Of a stretch of 64,000 nt of DNA, positions 34,203-47,186 are shown in pieces. Each line of letters begins with the position of its first letter. Within the stretch, counting starts at the first letter, position 1. Position numbers and translations under genes: made by a program. Source of the DNA: CAMREV01 sp051656125 (GTDB taxonomy: Bacteria; Bacillota_I; Bacilli_A; Mycoplasmatales; Mycoplasmoidaceae); assembly GCA_051656125.1 (NCBI GenBank), contig JBOGBH010000052.1:186001-250000 (forward strand). Reading direction: 5' to 3'. The notes beneath the pieces are model-generated. The model ran no database searches, was not told where the DNA came from, and saw only the letters and a list, made by a program, of their open reading frames with translations.

Positions 34203-36194
34203 ATGGATATTAAAAAAAAAGTAGAAAATTTAATTGAAAAACTTAAAAAATGAGAATATGAATATTATGCTTTAGAATCGCCAAGTGTTTCAGATCATGA
34301 ATATGATTTGACTTTAAAGGAACTAATAAATATTGAAACTGAAAATCCTCAATTCAAAAGAATGGACTCTCCAACTTGAAGAGTTGGTGGTTTTGTTAGT
34401 GATAGATTTCAAAAAGTCGTTCATAAAACACCAATGTTGTCTCTTTCAAACGCTTTTTCAGAAGAAGATATTATTAAATTTGACAATGATGTTAAGAAAG
34501 AGCTAAGTGAAAATGTATCATTTACATATTCTCTAGAACCAAAAATAGATGGTCTAAGTATTGCTTTAATTTATAGAAATGGTTTTTTACAAAAAGCATT
34601 AACTAGAGGAGATGGCATTGTTGGTGAGGATGTAACTGAAAATGTTAGAACAATAAAATACATTCCATTATCAATTCCATTTAAAGATGACATCGAAGTT
34701 AGAGGTGAGATATTTTTTGACAAAAAAAGTATGATAAAAGTTAATGAAATGTCTGAAAAAAAGTTTGTTAATGCTAGAAATGCTGCATCAGGAACTATTA
34801 GAAATTTAGATTCATCTATTGTTGCTAAAAGAAATTTAAATGCAATTATGTACAATATTCCTGAAGCTATTGAAAATGGTTTAAAAAAACAAAGCGATGT
34901 TTTAAAATGATTAGAAGATAATTTTTTCAATGTCTCTAAATATAATAAAATTTGCAAAGATGTAAACCAATTAATTAAAGAGATAAAATGATTTAATGAA
35001 AACAGAGATTCAATTCCATTTGAAATTGATGGAATTGTAATAAAAATTAATGAAATTAACTTATATGAAGATATTGGATACACATCAAAATTTCCTAAAT
35101 GAGCAACAGCATATAAATTTCCTCCAAAAGTAGTTTCTTCTAAACTAATTGATATAAAAACAAGCGTTGGAAGAACAGGAAGAATAAATTATATTGCTCA
35201 AATTGAAAAAGTAAAAATTGATGGCGTAGCAATTCAAAACGCAACATTACATAACTTTGAATACATTAAAGAAAAAGACATAAGAATAAATGATTATGTC
35301 GAAATTTATCGTGCTGGAGAAGTAATTCCAAAAATAATTGGACCGATTATTTCTAAAAGGACAGATGAATGTAAAGAATTTTTAGAGCCTAAAACATGTC
35401 CTTCTTGTAACTCAATTTTAGAAAAGATTGAAAATGAAGTTGATCTATATTGTAATAATAAAAAATGCGAAAGAAAAATAATAGAATCTATCGCTCATTT
35501 TACTTCAAGAAATGCAATGAATATTGATGGTTTTTCAATAAAAATTATTGAAAAATTATATGCTAAAAATATTATTAAAAATTTTCTTGATTTGTATGAA
35601 TTTGAAAATAAAAAAGAAGAAATCTTTAATGCTGACTTATTAATAAAAGAAAAATCATTTAATAATCTCTTACATCAAATTAATAAATCAAGAAATAATT
35701 CTTTAGAGAGATTGATATTTGGATTAGGAATTAGACATGTTGGTGAAGTTGCATCAAAAGCAATTGCAAAAAAATATCTTACACTATCAAATCTAAAAGA
35801 AATTAATGTAGAAAGCCTTTTAGAAATAAGTGATGTTGGTCACAAAATGGCAAATGCTATTTATATTTATTTTAATGATCCTGATAATTTAAAAATCATT
35901 GATAAATTAATTGATATGAAAATAGCTAATGATCATTTTTCAAGATGATCAGGAAGTGAAATTTCAAAAGAAAATGAAATGTATAAAAATAAAAAAATGG
36001 TAATTACTGGGAGTTTTTCAATTTCTAGAAGTGAAATAAAACCATTGCTTGAAGAAATGTATGGAGCAAAAATATCATCAAAGGTTGGACCATCTGTTGA
36101 TTTCTTATTAGTTGGTAATAACCCTACAATTAAAAAAATAGAGGAAGCAAAAAAATATAATATTGAAATTATTGATAAAGAATTTTGAAAATAA
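34203..36194 (+). CDS. ligA: NAD-dependent DNA ligase
   Basis: A 663-residue ligase that seals nicks in replication and repair. Domain Ia (YYALESPSVSDHEYD) is at the start and the adenylation Lys lies in EPKIDG near residue 117. The RGE and EIDGIVIK motifs follow, then an OB fold, a four-Cys zinc site (CPSC ... CNNKKC), helix-hairpin-helix repeats and a C-terminal BRCT domain (NKKMVITGSF). The length is normal. It is divergent from the surface-protein array and convergent with rpsI. Confidence 0.96.
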
Positions 36195-36226
36195 AAAAAG
36201 ATAATCAAATATTTGATTATCTTTTT
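36195..36226. terminator. bidirectional terminator between ligA and rpsI
   Basis: A perfect 16-bp palindrome (AAAAAGATAATCAAAT and its complement) has a T run on each strand. It overlaps the last codons of rpsI. Confidence 0.85.
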
Positions 36227-36615
36227 GTAAATTGAGGGCTTCTTCTAGCTCCGTATTTTCCAATTTTCTTTCTTTCTTTTTGTCTAGCATCTCTAGTTAA
36301 GGTTTTATTCATTTTAAGAACTTTTTTAAATTCTGCATTAGATTCTACTAAAGCTCTTGCAATACCTAGTTTAATAGCTCCAGCTTGCCCAGTAAAACCG
36401 CCACCTTCAACTTTAACAAATATATCAAAGTTCTTTTGCGTATTTGTTAATTCAAGAGGTGTTTTCATATCTTGGATAACAAAAGAATTAGGAAAGTATT
36501 GTTCTGGTGTGTAATTACTATTAATAGTAATTTTTCCGTTACCAGGAACCATTCTTACTCTTGCGATAGAAGATTTTCTTCTACCTAATCCTTTAAAATC
36601 AAAATTTTCTTGCAT
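36217..36615 (-). CDS. rpsI: 30S ribosomal protein S9
   Basis: A 132-residue uS9. GLGRRKSSIARVRM near the start and the basic end KYGARRSPQFTKR, which reaches into the ribosomal P site, are diagnostic. It lies 16 nt after rplM, the usual pair. Confidence 0.97.
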   Translation of the reverse strand: MQENFDFKGLGRRKSSIARVRMVPGNGKITINSNYTPEQYFPNSFVIQDMKTPLELTNTQKNFDIFVKVEGGGFTGQAGAIKLGIARALVESNAEFKKVLKMNKTLTRDARQKERKKIGKYGARRSPQFTKR

Positions 36616-36631
36616 AATTTAATAATTCTCC

Positions 36632-37075
36632 TTAATATGTAACCCTATATTCAATTGGTTTTTGTGCTTGATGGTTATGAGCATCATTTTTATATAAATG
36701 AAGTTTCGTAATTATTTGGTTTGACAATTTGTTTTTAGGTAACATATTTTTAATAGCATTTCTAACTAGTTCATCAGAATATTTTTCTTTCATAGTTTTT
36801 AATGATCTAACTCTTAAACCACCAATATAACCTGAGTGATTGTATTTGTTTTCATTTTCAAGCTTGTTACCTGTGAGTTTTATCTTGTCTGTGTTAATAA
36901 TTATTACATAATCCCCACAATCAACGTTAGGTGTAAAAGAAGTCTTATTTTTTCCACGAAGCAAATTAGCTACACTAGTAGATAATCTTCCAAGTACTAA
37001 GTCAGTAGCATCTATAATGTATCATTTTTTGTTTTCCATAGCTTGTTCTTTTTTAAGCATTGTAGTTTTTTGCAT
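36632..37075 (-). CDS. rplM: 50S ribosomal protein L13
   Basis: A 147-residue uL13 with WYIIDATDLVLGRLST near the start, the GDYVIIINTDKI motif and a YKNDAHNHQAQKP end. The start at 37075 has AAGGA at 8 nt; two later ATG codons are possible. One Trp is TGA. It has its own -10 (37100-37105) behind rpoC. Confidence 0.95.
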
Positions 37076-37099
37076 AATTCTTCCTTTCATAACTTATTA

Positions 37100-37146
37100 A
37101 TTATATATAATTTTATTAAAAAATAAACTATTTATTAAAAAATAAA
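37100..37146 (-). promoter_or_regulatory. rplM promoter and duplicated AT element after rpoC
   Basis: A minus-strand TATAAT lies at 37100-37105. Directly upstream are two perfect 16-bp direct copies (37112-37127 and 37131-37146) separated by 3 nt. Each copy can fold into a 6-bp hairpin. They start at the rpoC stop codon and could act as a weak tandem terminator or as an upstream AT-rich promoter element. Confidence 0.45.
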
Positions 37147-40100
37147 TTAATATTCATATTTGTACATTTCATCACCTAACTTGATGATGTCTTCGATTTC
37201 TTGTTTACCTGTTCCACAAGGAATTAGGTTACCAAAAATAACGTTTTCTTTTAGACCATTAAGATTGTCAATTTGTCCTTTAACTGAAGCGTCAGTCAAG
37301 ATTTTTTTAGTATCTTGGAATGAAGCAGCTGATAAGAATGAATCACTTTTAGATGGAGCTTCATCAAGACCAAATATAAGGTTAACACCAGTAGCTAATT
37401 GTTTAGAGCTAGTTGCTAGTATTTTTTCATTTTCTTCTCTAAATTTATTGATATCAACAACTTGACCAATAAAGAATTGTGTATCTCCAGGGTTAAATAC
37501 CTGAATTTTATTTGTTAGTTGTCTAATTATTACTTCAATATATTTATCAGAAATTTCAATACCTTGTAATCTATAAACTTTTTGAACTTCTTTTAATATA
37601 TATTTTCTTACTGCATCAATACCAGCAACTTTTAATAATTTTTTAATTTCAATAGATCCATCAGATATCTTTTCTCCAACTTTAACTTCTGAACCTTTTT
37701 TAACTCTTAAAGGAACATTTATTCCTACAGCATATTTAATTGTGTTGTAATCATTTGTAACAGTAACAATTTTTTCTTCTTCTTTATTTTCTATTTTTTC
37801 AACAACACCATTAATTTCAGAAATTACAGCTCTCTCTCATTCTTTTGGAGGAATTACATCAAATAATTGTTTTAATCTTTCAAAACCTTGTGCAATATTT
37901 GAACTACCAGAAACCCCACCAGTATGGAATGTTCTCATCGTTAATTGAGTACCTGGTTCTCCAATTGATTGAGCTGCAATTACACCAATTGCAGTATTTT
38001 TTTCAATTAATTTATTTGTAGTTAAATCTGTTCCAAAACATTTTTGGCAAACACCATAAACAAGTTTACATTTAAGAACAGATCTTATTTCAACTTCTTT
38101 TATGCCAGCATTAACAATTTCTTTAGCAATTTCAGGATGAATTTGTTCGCCACCAGCTAAAATAAGTTTTTTAGTTGTTGGATGAACTAGATCATTAATT
38201 AAAAATCTATTTGTAATTCTTTCTTCAAGTGATTCAATCACAACACCTTGTTTTGTATCAACAATTGCTTTAACAACGATTCCTCTTGTAGTATTACAAT
38301 CTTCACCATTAACTATAACATCTTGAGTAGCATCAACTAATTTTCTAGTCATGTAACCAGATTTTGATGTTTTCATAGCTGTATCAGTCATACCCTTACG
38401 AGCACCATAAGACGAGTTAAAATACTCGCTAATTGTTAAACCTTCAATAAATGAGTGTTTAATTGGAATTTCAATTGTATCTTTAATTACTTTTGATTTT
38501 TGTTTTTGGTCATAGTTATATGACTTACTCATTAAACCTCTCATACCTGACATCTGAGTAAAGTTCGAGATATTACCCCTTGCTCCAGACTCAGCCATAA
38601 TAACGATAGAGTTATTTTTATATTCATCTTTTTTAATTAAATCTTGAATATCTTTAGAAACTTTTTGAGTAACTTCAGTTCAAGTAGAAACAACTCTTTG
38701 ATATCTTTCATCATCAGTTAATAAACCTTTTTGAAATTGTGATTTATAAATATCTATTTTTTTATCAACTTCATCAAAATATTTTTCTTTTTGAGTATAA
38801 GTTGGAACATCAAATGCAGAAATTGTAGTAGCTGATTTAGTTGAATACTCAAAACCAATATCCTTAATTTTATCCATGATCATAGGGATCACATGTAGTG
38901 GATATTTTTTGTGTAATAAATTAATTAAATTTGAAACCGCTTTTTTATCAAATGCTTTGTAAGGAACTCTATTTTTGATAAACTCTCTTGGGTTAGCACC
39001 ACTTACAACAATGTCATCTTTAGTGTCTAAAGTATCAGCATTATTTACATAAGGCATATCACTTGGTAATAAGTCATTAAAAATAACTTTACCTACAGTT
39101 GTAATTAAAATTCCATCTTTGTTAAATTTCTTTTCTGGAAAACATTTAGTTGAAATACCAATGATTGAGTGAGCATGGACTTTGTTTAATTGATAAACTT
39201 TCTTAAGTTCATCAACTGAGCTAAAAATTGTACCTTCCCCAATTTTTCCTTTTGTTTCCATAGTTAAGTAGTAATTACCTAAAACCATATCTTGAGTTGG
39301 AGTAATAATTGGTTTACCATCTTTTGGACCAAGAATGTGTCAAGATGCTAATAAAATTGATCTTGCTTCTGCAACTGCTTCATCAGATAAAGGAACGTGA
39401 ACAGCCATTTGGTCACCATCAAAGTCAGCATTGAATGCTGTTGTAACTAATGGATGTAGTCTAATCGCTTTTCCATCTATTAATTTAGGTTCAAAAGCTT
39501 GAATACCTAATCTATGTAGTGTTGGTGCTCTATTTAATAAAACAGGTCTTTCTTTAATTACTTTATCAATAATTGGTCAAATAATGTCATGTTGTTTTAA
39601 AAGCATTTTTTCAGCAATTTTAATATTTAGGGCATAAGGATCTTTAATTAAGCCATCATCATCATTATGTTTTTTAATTAATTCATGTAAAATGAATGGT
39701 TTAAATAATTTTAAAATCATTTGTGCTGGAATACCAACTTGATAAATTTTCAATTCAGGACCAATAACAATAACTGATCTACCAGAATAATCCACTCTTT
39801 TACCAAGTAGATTTTGTCTAAATAAACCTTGTTTACCTTTTAAGTGATCAGAAAGTGATTTTAATGGTCTTTTATCTTTTGCTAATGCTGGTTTCTTTTT
39901 AGACGAATTATCAAAAAGAGCATCAACAGCTTCTTGAAGCATTCTTTTTTCATTGTTTAAAATAATTGATGGAGCATTTAATTCAATTACTCTTTTTAAT
40001 CTTTCATTTCTAATAATAATTTTTCTATAAAAAGTGTTTATATCACTTGTAGTGAATTTACCACCATCTAATTGAATGATTGGTCTTGTATCTGGAGGAG

Positions 40101-40989
40101 TTACAACTAAATTTCTTAAAATCATTCATTCAGGTTTATTTCCAGAATCTTTAATTCATTTAAAAACTTCTAATCTTCTTACAATTTTTTTAGTTTTTGC
40201 AACATTTAAAATTTCAACAGATTTTAACTTTCTTTGAATAGCTTTATATTCTTTTTCTAAATCAAGATTTTGTAATAATTCTAAAATAGCTTCAGCACCA
40301 ATACCAAATCTTATCCCAGTATATTTGTTTATAAATTTAAAAACTTCATCTATTGAGAATGGAAGACTTGATTCTTTAATAGTTTCGTAATATGTAGTTG
40401 CTCTTTTATAATCAATTGAACCTTTTTCAAGAGTTTCTTTAATCATTCTTAAAGCTTTTCTTATTTTTCCTCTTGGAGTTTTTTGCCCCATTTTAGAACT
40501 TGTTAAATCAATAACTTCTTTAAAAGTAAAGATTTTATTTTTTGGATCTTGTTTTCCTTCATCTAAAATAATGTAGTTAACAAAATATACTACTTGTTCA
40601 ACTTCTTTATAAGAAATATTTAGTAATAATGAAATTTTTGAAGGGCAAGGAAGTTCTTTAGTCATTCAAATATGTGCAATTGGAGCAGCAAGTTCAATAT
40701 GACCTAATCTTTCTCTTCTAACAATTGATTCAGTTATCTCTACGCCACATTTTTCACAAACTTTTCCCTTGTGTTTTACTTTTTTATATTTTCCACAGTA
40801 ACATTCATAGTCTTTTACAGGACCAAAAATTGCTTCATCGAAAAGTCCTGATTTTTCTGGTTTTAAAGATTTGTAATTTATAGTTTCTGATTTAGTAACT
40901 TCACCATGAGATCAATTTTTAATTGTTTCTGGTGATGCTAGACTAATTTTGATGCTATTTATTCTTGAACTTTTTCTTTTTTGTTGCAT
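37147..40989 (-). CDS. rpoC: RNA polymerase subunit beta'
   Basis: A 1280-residue subunit of RNA polymerase. The N-terminal zinc ribbon has four Cys (CYCGKYKKVK ... CEKCG, near residues 63-82). The catalytic Mg-binding motif is NADFDGDQM near residue 510, the second zinc site has CxxxxxxC ... CQKC, and IGEPGTQLTMRTFHTGG leads into the trigger/bridge region. It starts 13 nt after rpoB. Many TGA Trp codons break it in a standard reading. Confidence 0.97.
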
Positions 40990-41002
40990 AATATATCCTT
41001 AA

Positions 41003-44000
41003 TTAAATTTCGCCACTTTTAATGAAATCATCACTAATGTCGATTGAATTTTTTTCTTCTTCATCATCATGATTGCTATCAGAAATATATTGGTTAATAT
41101 CTTGTGAAGTATCATCATCTTTAGTAATGTCTACTTTCATACCTAAACCTTGTAATTGTTTAGTCAATAATTTAAATGATTCAGGAAGTCCATAAGGGGG
41201 CATTTCTTTACCTTTTATTATTGCATTGTATGTATTATTTCTACCTTTAACATCATCTGATTTGATTGTTAAAATTTCTCTAAGGTTGTGAGCAGCACCA
41301 TAAGCTTCAAGTGCTCAAACTTCCATTTCTCCAAATCTTTGACCACCATTTTGAGATTTACCACCTAATGGTTGTTGTGTAATTTTAGAGTAAGATCCCA
41401 CTGATCTTGCATGAATTTTGTCATCTACCATGTGGTCTAGTTTTAACATGTACATTACACCAATAGCAATGTTACCATCGAAGTATTCACCATTTCTACC
41501 ATCAATAAGTTTAAATTTGCCATCTTTACCATAACCATCTTTAGAAGTAATTGGACAAATACCAGCTTCTTTCATTAAATCCTCAAGGTTTTTTCTATCA
41601 ATACCTTCGAATACAGGAGTTGAAACCTTATATAAAATATCATCTGCAGAAATACCGCTTTTCATTAAAGCAATTGAATAGTCTAAGTCAGTGAATTGGC
41701 TTTTTGCTGCTTCAAATTTAGTTATTTTTTTATCTTTTAAAATAGCTTTTATATTTGCTTTTAATGTTTTAGCATTATGTTCGCTAATTCCAAATAATTT
41801 TTGAAAGTCTTTATTAGTTTTATCTTCAAATACATATTCAAGTATTTTATGCAATGATAAATGTCTCATTGCTAACCCTGTATGCATTTCAAGAATTTGA
41901 CCAATATTCATACGAGAAGGAACACCTAATGGATTTAACATAATATCTAACGGCGTACCATCTTCCATATGTGGCATATCTTCCATTGGAACTATCTTAG
42001 AAATAATTCCTTTGTTTCCATGTCGCCCAGCCATTTTGTCACCAATTTGAATTTTTCTTTTTTGAATAACATAAATTTTAACTTGTTCAATTACATCATC
42101 GCCAAGTTCAAAACCATCTTCAACTTTGAATCTTCTTACCATTCCAATAGTACCTTCACCACCATGAGGAACTTTTAATGAAGTTTCTTTAGCATTTTTA
42201 GTTTTTTGACCAAAAATAGCTTGAAGTAATTTTTCTTCAGAACTTAAATCAACTTGACCTTTAGGAGAAATTTTACCAACAAGGATATCTCCTTCTTTAA
42301 CTTCTGCACCAACCATTATAAGACCATCAAAATCTAAAAACTTTTTAGAAGATTCAGAAACATTTGGAATATCTCTAGTTATTTCTTCATCTCCATTTTT
42401 AGTTCTTAAACATTCAACACTGTATTCAGTAATATGAATTGAAGTATATAAATCTTCACTTACTAATCTACTTGAAATAATAATTGCATCTTCATAGTTA
42501 TAACCACTTCAAGTTGTAAAACCTACTAAAACATTTTGTCCTAATGCAAGTTCTCCATTTGAAATAGCTGGCCCATCAGCAATCATTTGATTTTTTGAAA
42601 CTTTATCACCAATATTTACAATTGGATTTTGGTTATTACATGTATTTTGGTTAGATTTAATAAATTTATTTAATTCATATTTAATAGTTCCATTTTTGTT
42701 TTGGACATGAATTTCATTTCCATCAACATATGAAACTGTTCCTGGTTCTTTCTCATCATAAACAATTGCCATTCCAGAGTCATGAGCTATTTTAAATTCA
42801 TTACCTGTTCCAACTATTGGAGCATGTGGTTTAACTAATGGAGTTGCTTGTCTTTGCATGTTTGCACCCATTAAAGCTCTGTTTGCATCATTGTTTTCTA
42901 AGAAAGGGATACAAGAAGCAGCAACAGAAACTACTTGTTTTGGAGATATATCAACATAATCAACTTTTTTAGAAGGAATAAATTCAAGCGATGATCTAAA
43001 TCTTGATAATACTTTGTCTTCTAAAAATTTATTTCCACTAATGTTTGTATTTGAAGCAGCGATTACATATTCATCTTCTTTTAGCGCAGTTAATCATTCA
43101 ATTTCATCAGTAATTAAACCATTAGAAACTTTTCAATAAGGTGTAATTAAGAAACCATTTTCATCTATTTTAGCAAAATTAGCTAATGACATAATTAGAC
43201 CAATATTCATACCCTCAGGTGTTTCAATTGGACAAATTTTTCCATATTGAGAATAGTGAACATCCCTAATGTCTAAGTTTGGATCTTCTCTTGAAATTCC
43301 ACCAGGACCCATAGCTGAAATTCTTCTTTTATTTGTTAATTCAGATAATGGATTTTGTTGGTCAATAAATTGAGTAAGTTGATGAGAGTTAAAGAAATCC
43401 TTAATTGCAATTTGGAATGGTTTTGCATTAATTACCGTTTTAACAGTAATAACTCTTGCTTTTTCTTCTTCAGAATTATTAGCACCATCAGCATTTGCTA
43501 ATTTTTCATTAATAAATTTTTCTAGTCTAACTAAACCTAATTGACATTTCTGAATTAAAAGTTCATGAATTAATTTAATTCTTTTGTTTCCTAAATGGTC
43601 TATATCATCATAAACACCAACATTATGAGTTAAATCAATTACATATGAAACTATTGAGACTAAATCAGAAATTCTTAAAGAATTAGATGTTAAAGTATTA
43701 TCAACACCAATAATTGGAATTGATTCAGTTTGGTTTTCATTATCAATGTAAACTAAGATTTTTTCATATTTTGAACCATAGTCAAAATCTTTTGAATTAA
43801 TTCCATTGTTCATAGGAACTTCATTTACAATATCAATTTGAAGATCTTTAGTTCAATTTTTAATTTTGTCTAATTCTTCTTTATGAATGACTGTACCTTT
43901 TTTAAGTACAACTTTTCCATTTTTATCTTTTAGATCTTCTGCAAGAATTCTTTGGTATAGTCTTTCAGAAATTCTTAATTTTCTAATAAGTTTGTATCTA

Positions 44001-45124
44001 CCAGCTGAAGATAAATCATAGAATTTATTATCAAAGAAGTGCTTGTAAACCATTGATTGGAAACAAATATCGCTATTTTTTTGAACTCTTAATTTTGAAT
44101 CTTGTTGTCTTGTAGAAATTGATAGTAATTCAACTAAATCTTTAGATGCTTTTTCACAAATAATTTGATCTAATAATTTATACATTTCCTTTTTATCAGC
44201 AACATTTTTAGAGTCAATTAATTTGTCACTTGGATTAATGTATTTTTTTAAATCATAAATCATTTTTTTAAGTTTAAAGTCAATCGTTCTTGCTCTATCA
44301 TCAGCAACTGATTCTTTTGTAACAGTCTTTAATAAATTAGCAATTTGAGGATCTTTTAAGATTTGTTCTCTATTGTAATCTTCTTTTTTTAGTGATTCAG
44401 TAATATATGGATTTCTATCAAAAATATTTAAAATCTCTTCTTGATTCATACCTAAAGCTTTAAAGAAGCTTGTTATAGGAAGTATTGAAGTAGAATCACC
44501 TGATGAGTTTCTAAACATAACTTGAACATATTTCTTATTTTTAGAAATGAAAATTAAGAATAAAGTACCCTTTGAAGGAAGAATTTCACATATATAACCT
44601 TCTTGCGTTCTTTTTCTAGAGTTACTTAACTTAATTTGAGCTTTTGAAAACATGTAAGGCCCAGGAGATCTTACAATTTGAGATATTACTATTTTTTCAA
44701 TTCCATTAACAATAAATGTACCTTTATCAGTCATTACTGGAATATCACAAAAGAAAATTCCAGAATTCTTAGAATTTTTATTTTTCTTAATTTTTTTAAC
44801 TTCACCAGATTCATTATCTGTTAATTCCAATTTCACATAAAGAGATTTACCAAAGGTTTTGCCTTCTTCTCTACATTGTGTTGTTGTTCTTTTAGCCTTA
44901 TCAAACTCTATTCCATGAAATGATAATGTATATCTCTTACCAATTGAATTTATAGGAAAGAATGAGCTTATTGTCTTTTCTAAATCTGATTCTAGGAACC
45001 TACTAAATGATTTTTTCTGAATATCTAGCAAATTAGGTGCATCGAAATCCTTTGTAATTTTGCTGTAGTCTCTTCTAGTTACTAGCGAAGAAAACTCCTT
45101 ATTTGAAAATTTAGTTTTGACCAT
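41003..45124 (-). CDS. rpoB: RNA polymerase subunit beta
   Basis: A 1373-residue beta subunit. The rifampicin region reads LTQFIDQQNPLSELTNKRRI with GPGGISRE following. Later motifs include KIQIGDKMAGRHGNKGI and GGKSQNGGQRFGEMEVW near the end, which contact beta'. The position equivalent to E. coli Ser531 region (TNKRRISAMGPGG) has Asn instead of the usual His in THKRRL, a change linked with natural rifampicin resistance in mollicutes. An acidic C-terminal tail (DESSSD-like, Asp/Glu-rich) follows. Confidence 0.96.
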
Positions 45125-45227
45125 GTTTTTTTCTCCAAAGTTTACAAAAAATGAATTTTATTCAATTTAGTTTAAATTATAATACAAAAAGCAAAATAAT
45201 GAATATTTTTTATGTTATTATTTTTTT

Positions 45228-47186
45228 ATGAAGAATTCTAAATATATTAATAAATATGATTTTATTGATTATTATACAAAACAGCCTGAAATGTGGTTTT
45301 TTACTAACTCTGAGATTCAAACAGGAATTGATCTTTTATTTGAAAAATTAGGAGTTAATAAAGAATTAATTGATGAAAGTGATGATGAAGATGAATTCAA
45401 TGATAAAGAATACGATTCTTATGAATACTTTTCTCAACTAAAACTTGAAAATGAAAATATTGACAAAGACAATCCCTTAATTATTGAAGGTAATATAATT
45501 GATGATCTTTCAAAAAAAGAAGTTAAAAAATTATTTTCAATTAAAAAAGCTATCGACTTGGATAAAGAATACAAAAATACTAAAATGGAAGATTTAGCAG
45601 ATATAACAAGGGACTTTTTACTTGCAAATGAAGAAATAATAATTTTTCAACCAGTTTTTATATTTAACGATCTAATTACTAAACCAGATGCATTAGTAAA
45701 AAGTGGAAATAAAATTGAAATAATCGAAACGAAATGTACAACAACTTCAAAACTGGTTCATTTATTAGATCTTCTATTTCAAAAAAAAGTAATTGAAGAA
45801 CAAGATTTTTTAAAAAATTTTTCATTTGATTACAAACTTTGTTTGGTTTCATATAACAAAATGAATAGAAATGAAGTTGGCTTCATAATTACTAAAAACT
45901 GTAATATCACAAAATCAGCTCCTTCTCTTTCAAATAAAATCAAAAATAATGATGATATTTCAAATGATGAAAAAATTAAGCTTAAGCAAATGATGAAGAT
46001 AGGTGACTGGTTCAAAGATGAAAAAGAAAATCTTTACCCAATACCAATTGTAGATATTTTAAATAATGATTGAAATGCATGACAAGAAAGATATGATATT
46101 CTAACTAATTCAAAATCAAAAAATTCAATAATTCGTTTTCAAGAAGAATTTTCAAAAGTATTGAATAATTTTAATTCAACAATTGAAGAATTAATTCAGC
46201 ATAAAAAAAATATGACTTATAAAGATTTTCCTAAAAACTTTATTCCTTCAAAAAATGATAAAAGCTTTTTTAAGAATTGTAATTATTGAATACAACTAAA
46301 ATCTATTTATGCTAAAATGGGCTATTCGCTATTCTTATATTCTGGTTATGTGGCAAATCAAACAGCAGAATATATTATAAAATTTAAAAAAAATGATGAC
46401 TTGGCTGATTATTTAAAAATAAGTGAGAAAAATGACTATGTCGAAAAATATCTTAATAATAAAAAAGATATCATTATTAATGAGTCATTAACATTTAATA
46501 CTTTTCAAAAAATTAAAAAAAATAAAGTTTATTTTGACTTTGAAAGTATTAATACCGCAATAAGAAATGTTGATAACTCTTTACCATTTAATCAAATAGT
46601 TACTCAATGTTCAATAATCAAACTATTTGAGAATGAAAAGCTTGATGAAATAAAATGCAACAATTTAATTATTGATCCAAAAAAAATTAACACAGATTGG
46701 TTTAAAAAAGTAATTGATGAAATATACATTGAAAAAGATAGTGTTTCATATGTTGTATATAATAAAGCATTCGAAAGTACAAGACTTAAAGAAATGGCAA
46801 ACTTTATAAACGAAAAAGAATATTATCTGAAATCAAAAAACATTATTGATAATATTTTTGATTTAGCAGATTTTTTTGATCCTAGAAAAAATTTGATAAC
46901 AATAAAAGAACTATATGGATTTTACTCTATAAAAAAAGTATTAGCATTAATTGAAAAAGAAAGTAGCGATTTATTTGATATTACAAAATCAAAAAATTAT
47001 AAGTCTCTAAAAATTCAAAATGGTGTTGATTGTCAACAAAAAACAGTTCTTAGATTTTTTAATAAAATAAGTGATTCTGAATGAAAGATATTATGTGAAG
47101 AATTAAAAGAGTACTGTGAGAATGATGTTCGAGCAATGATTGCAGTTGAGTTATATATAAAAAAATTGATTCAGAATAAGAATTAA
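45228..47186 (+). CDS. DUF2779 protein with PD-(D/E)XK and DEDD nuclease-like parts
   Basis: A 652-residue protein. Near residues 152-170 the segment KPDALVKSGNKIEIIETKC shows the D ... E-x-K layout of RecB/Cas4-type nucleases. Near residue 434, VYFDFESI opens a DEDD-type exonuclease-like domain, continued by VVYNKAFESTRL and closed by YCENDVRAM near residue 630. DUF2779 proteins are common in mycoplasmas but have no assigned function. Two nuclease-like parts suggest DNA or RNA processing. The acidic linker (residues 45-65) is low complexity. It is divergent from rpoB without a clear ribosome-binding site, and its stop abuts the next convergent gene. Confidence 0.72.
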
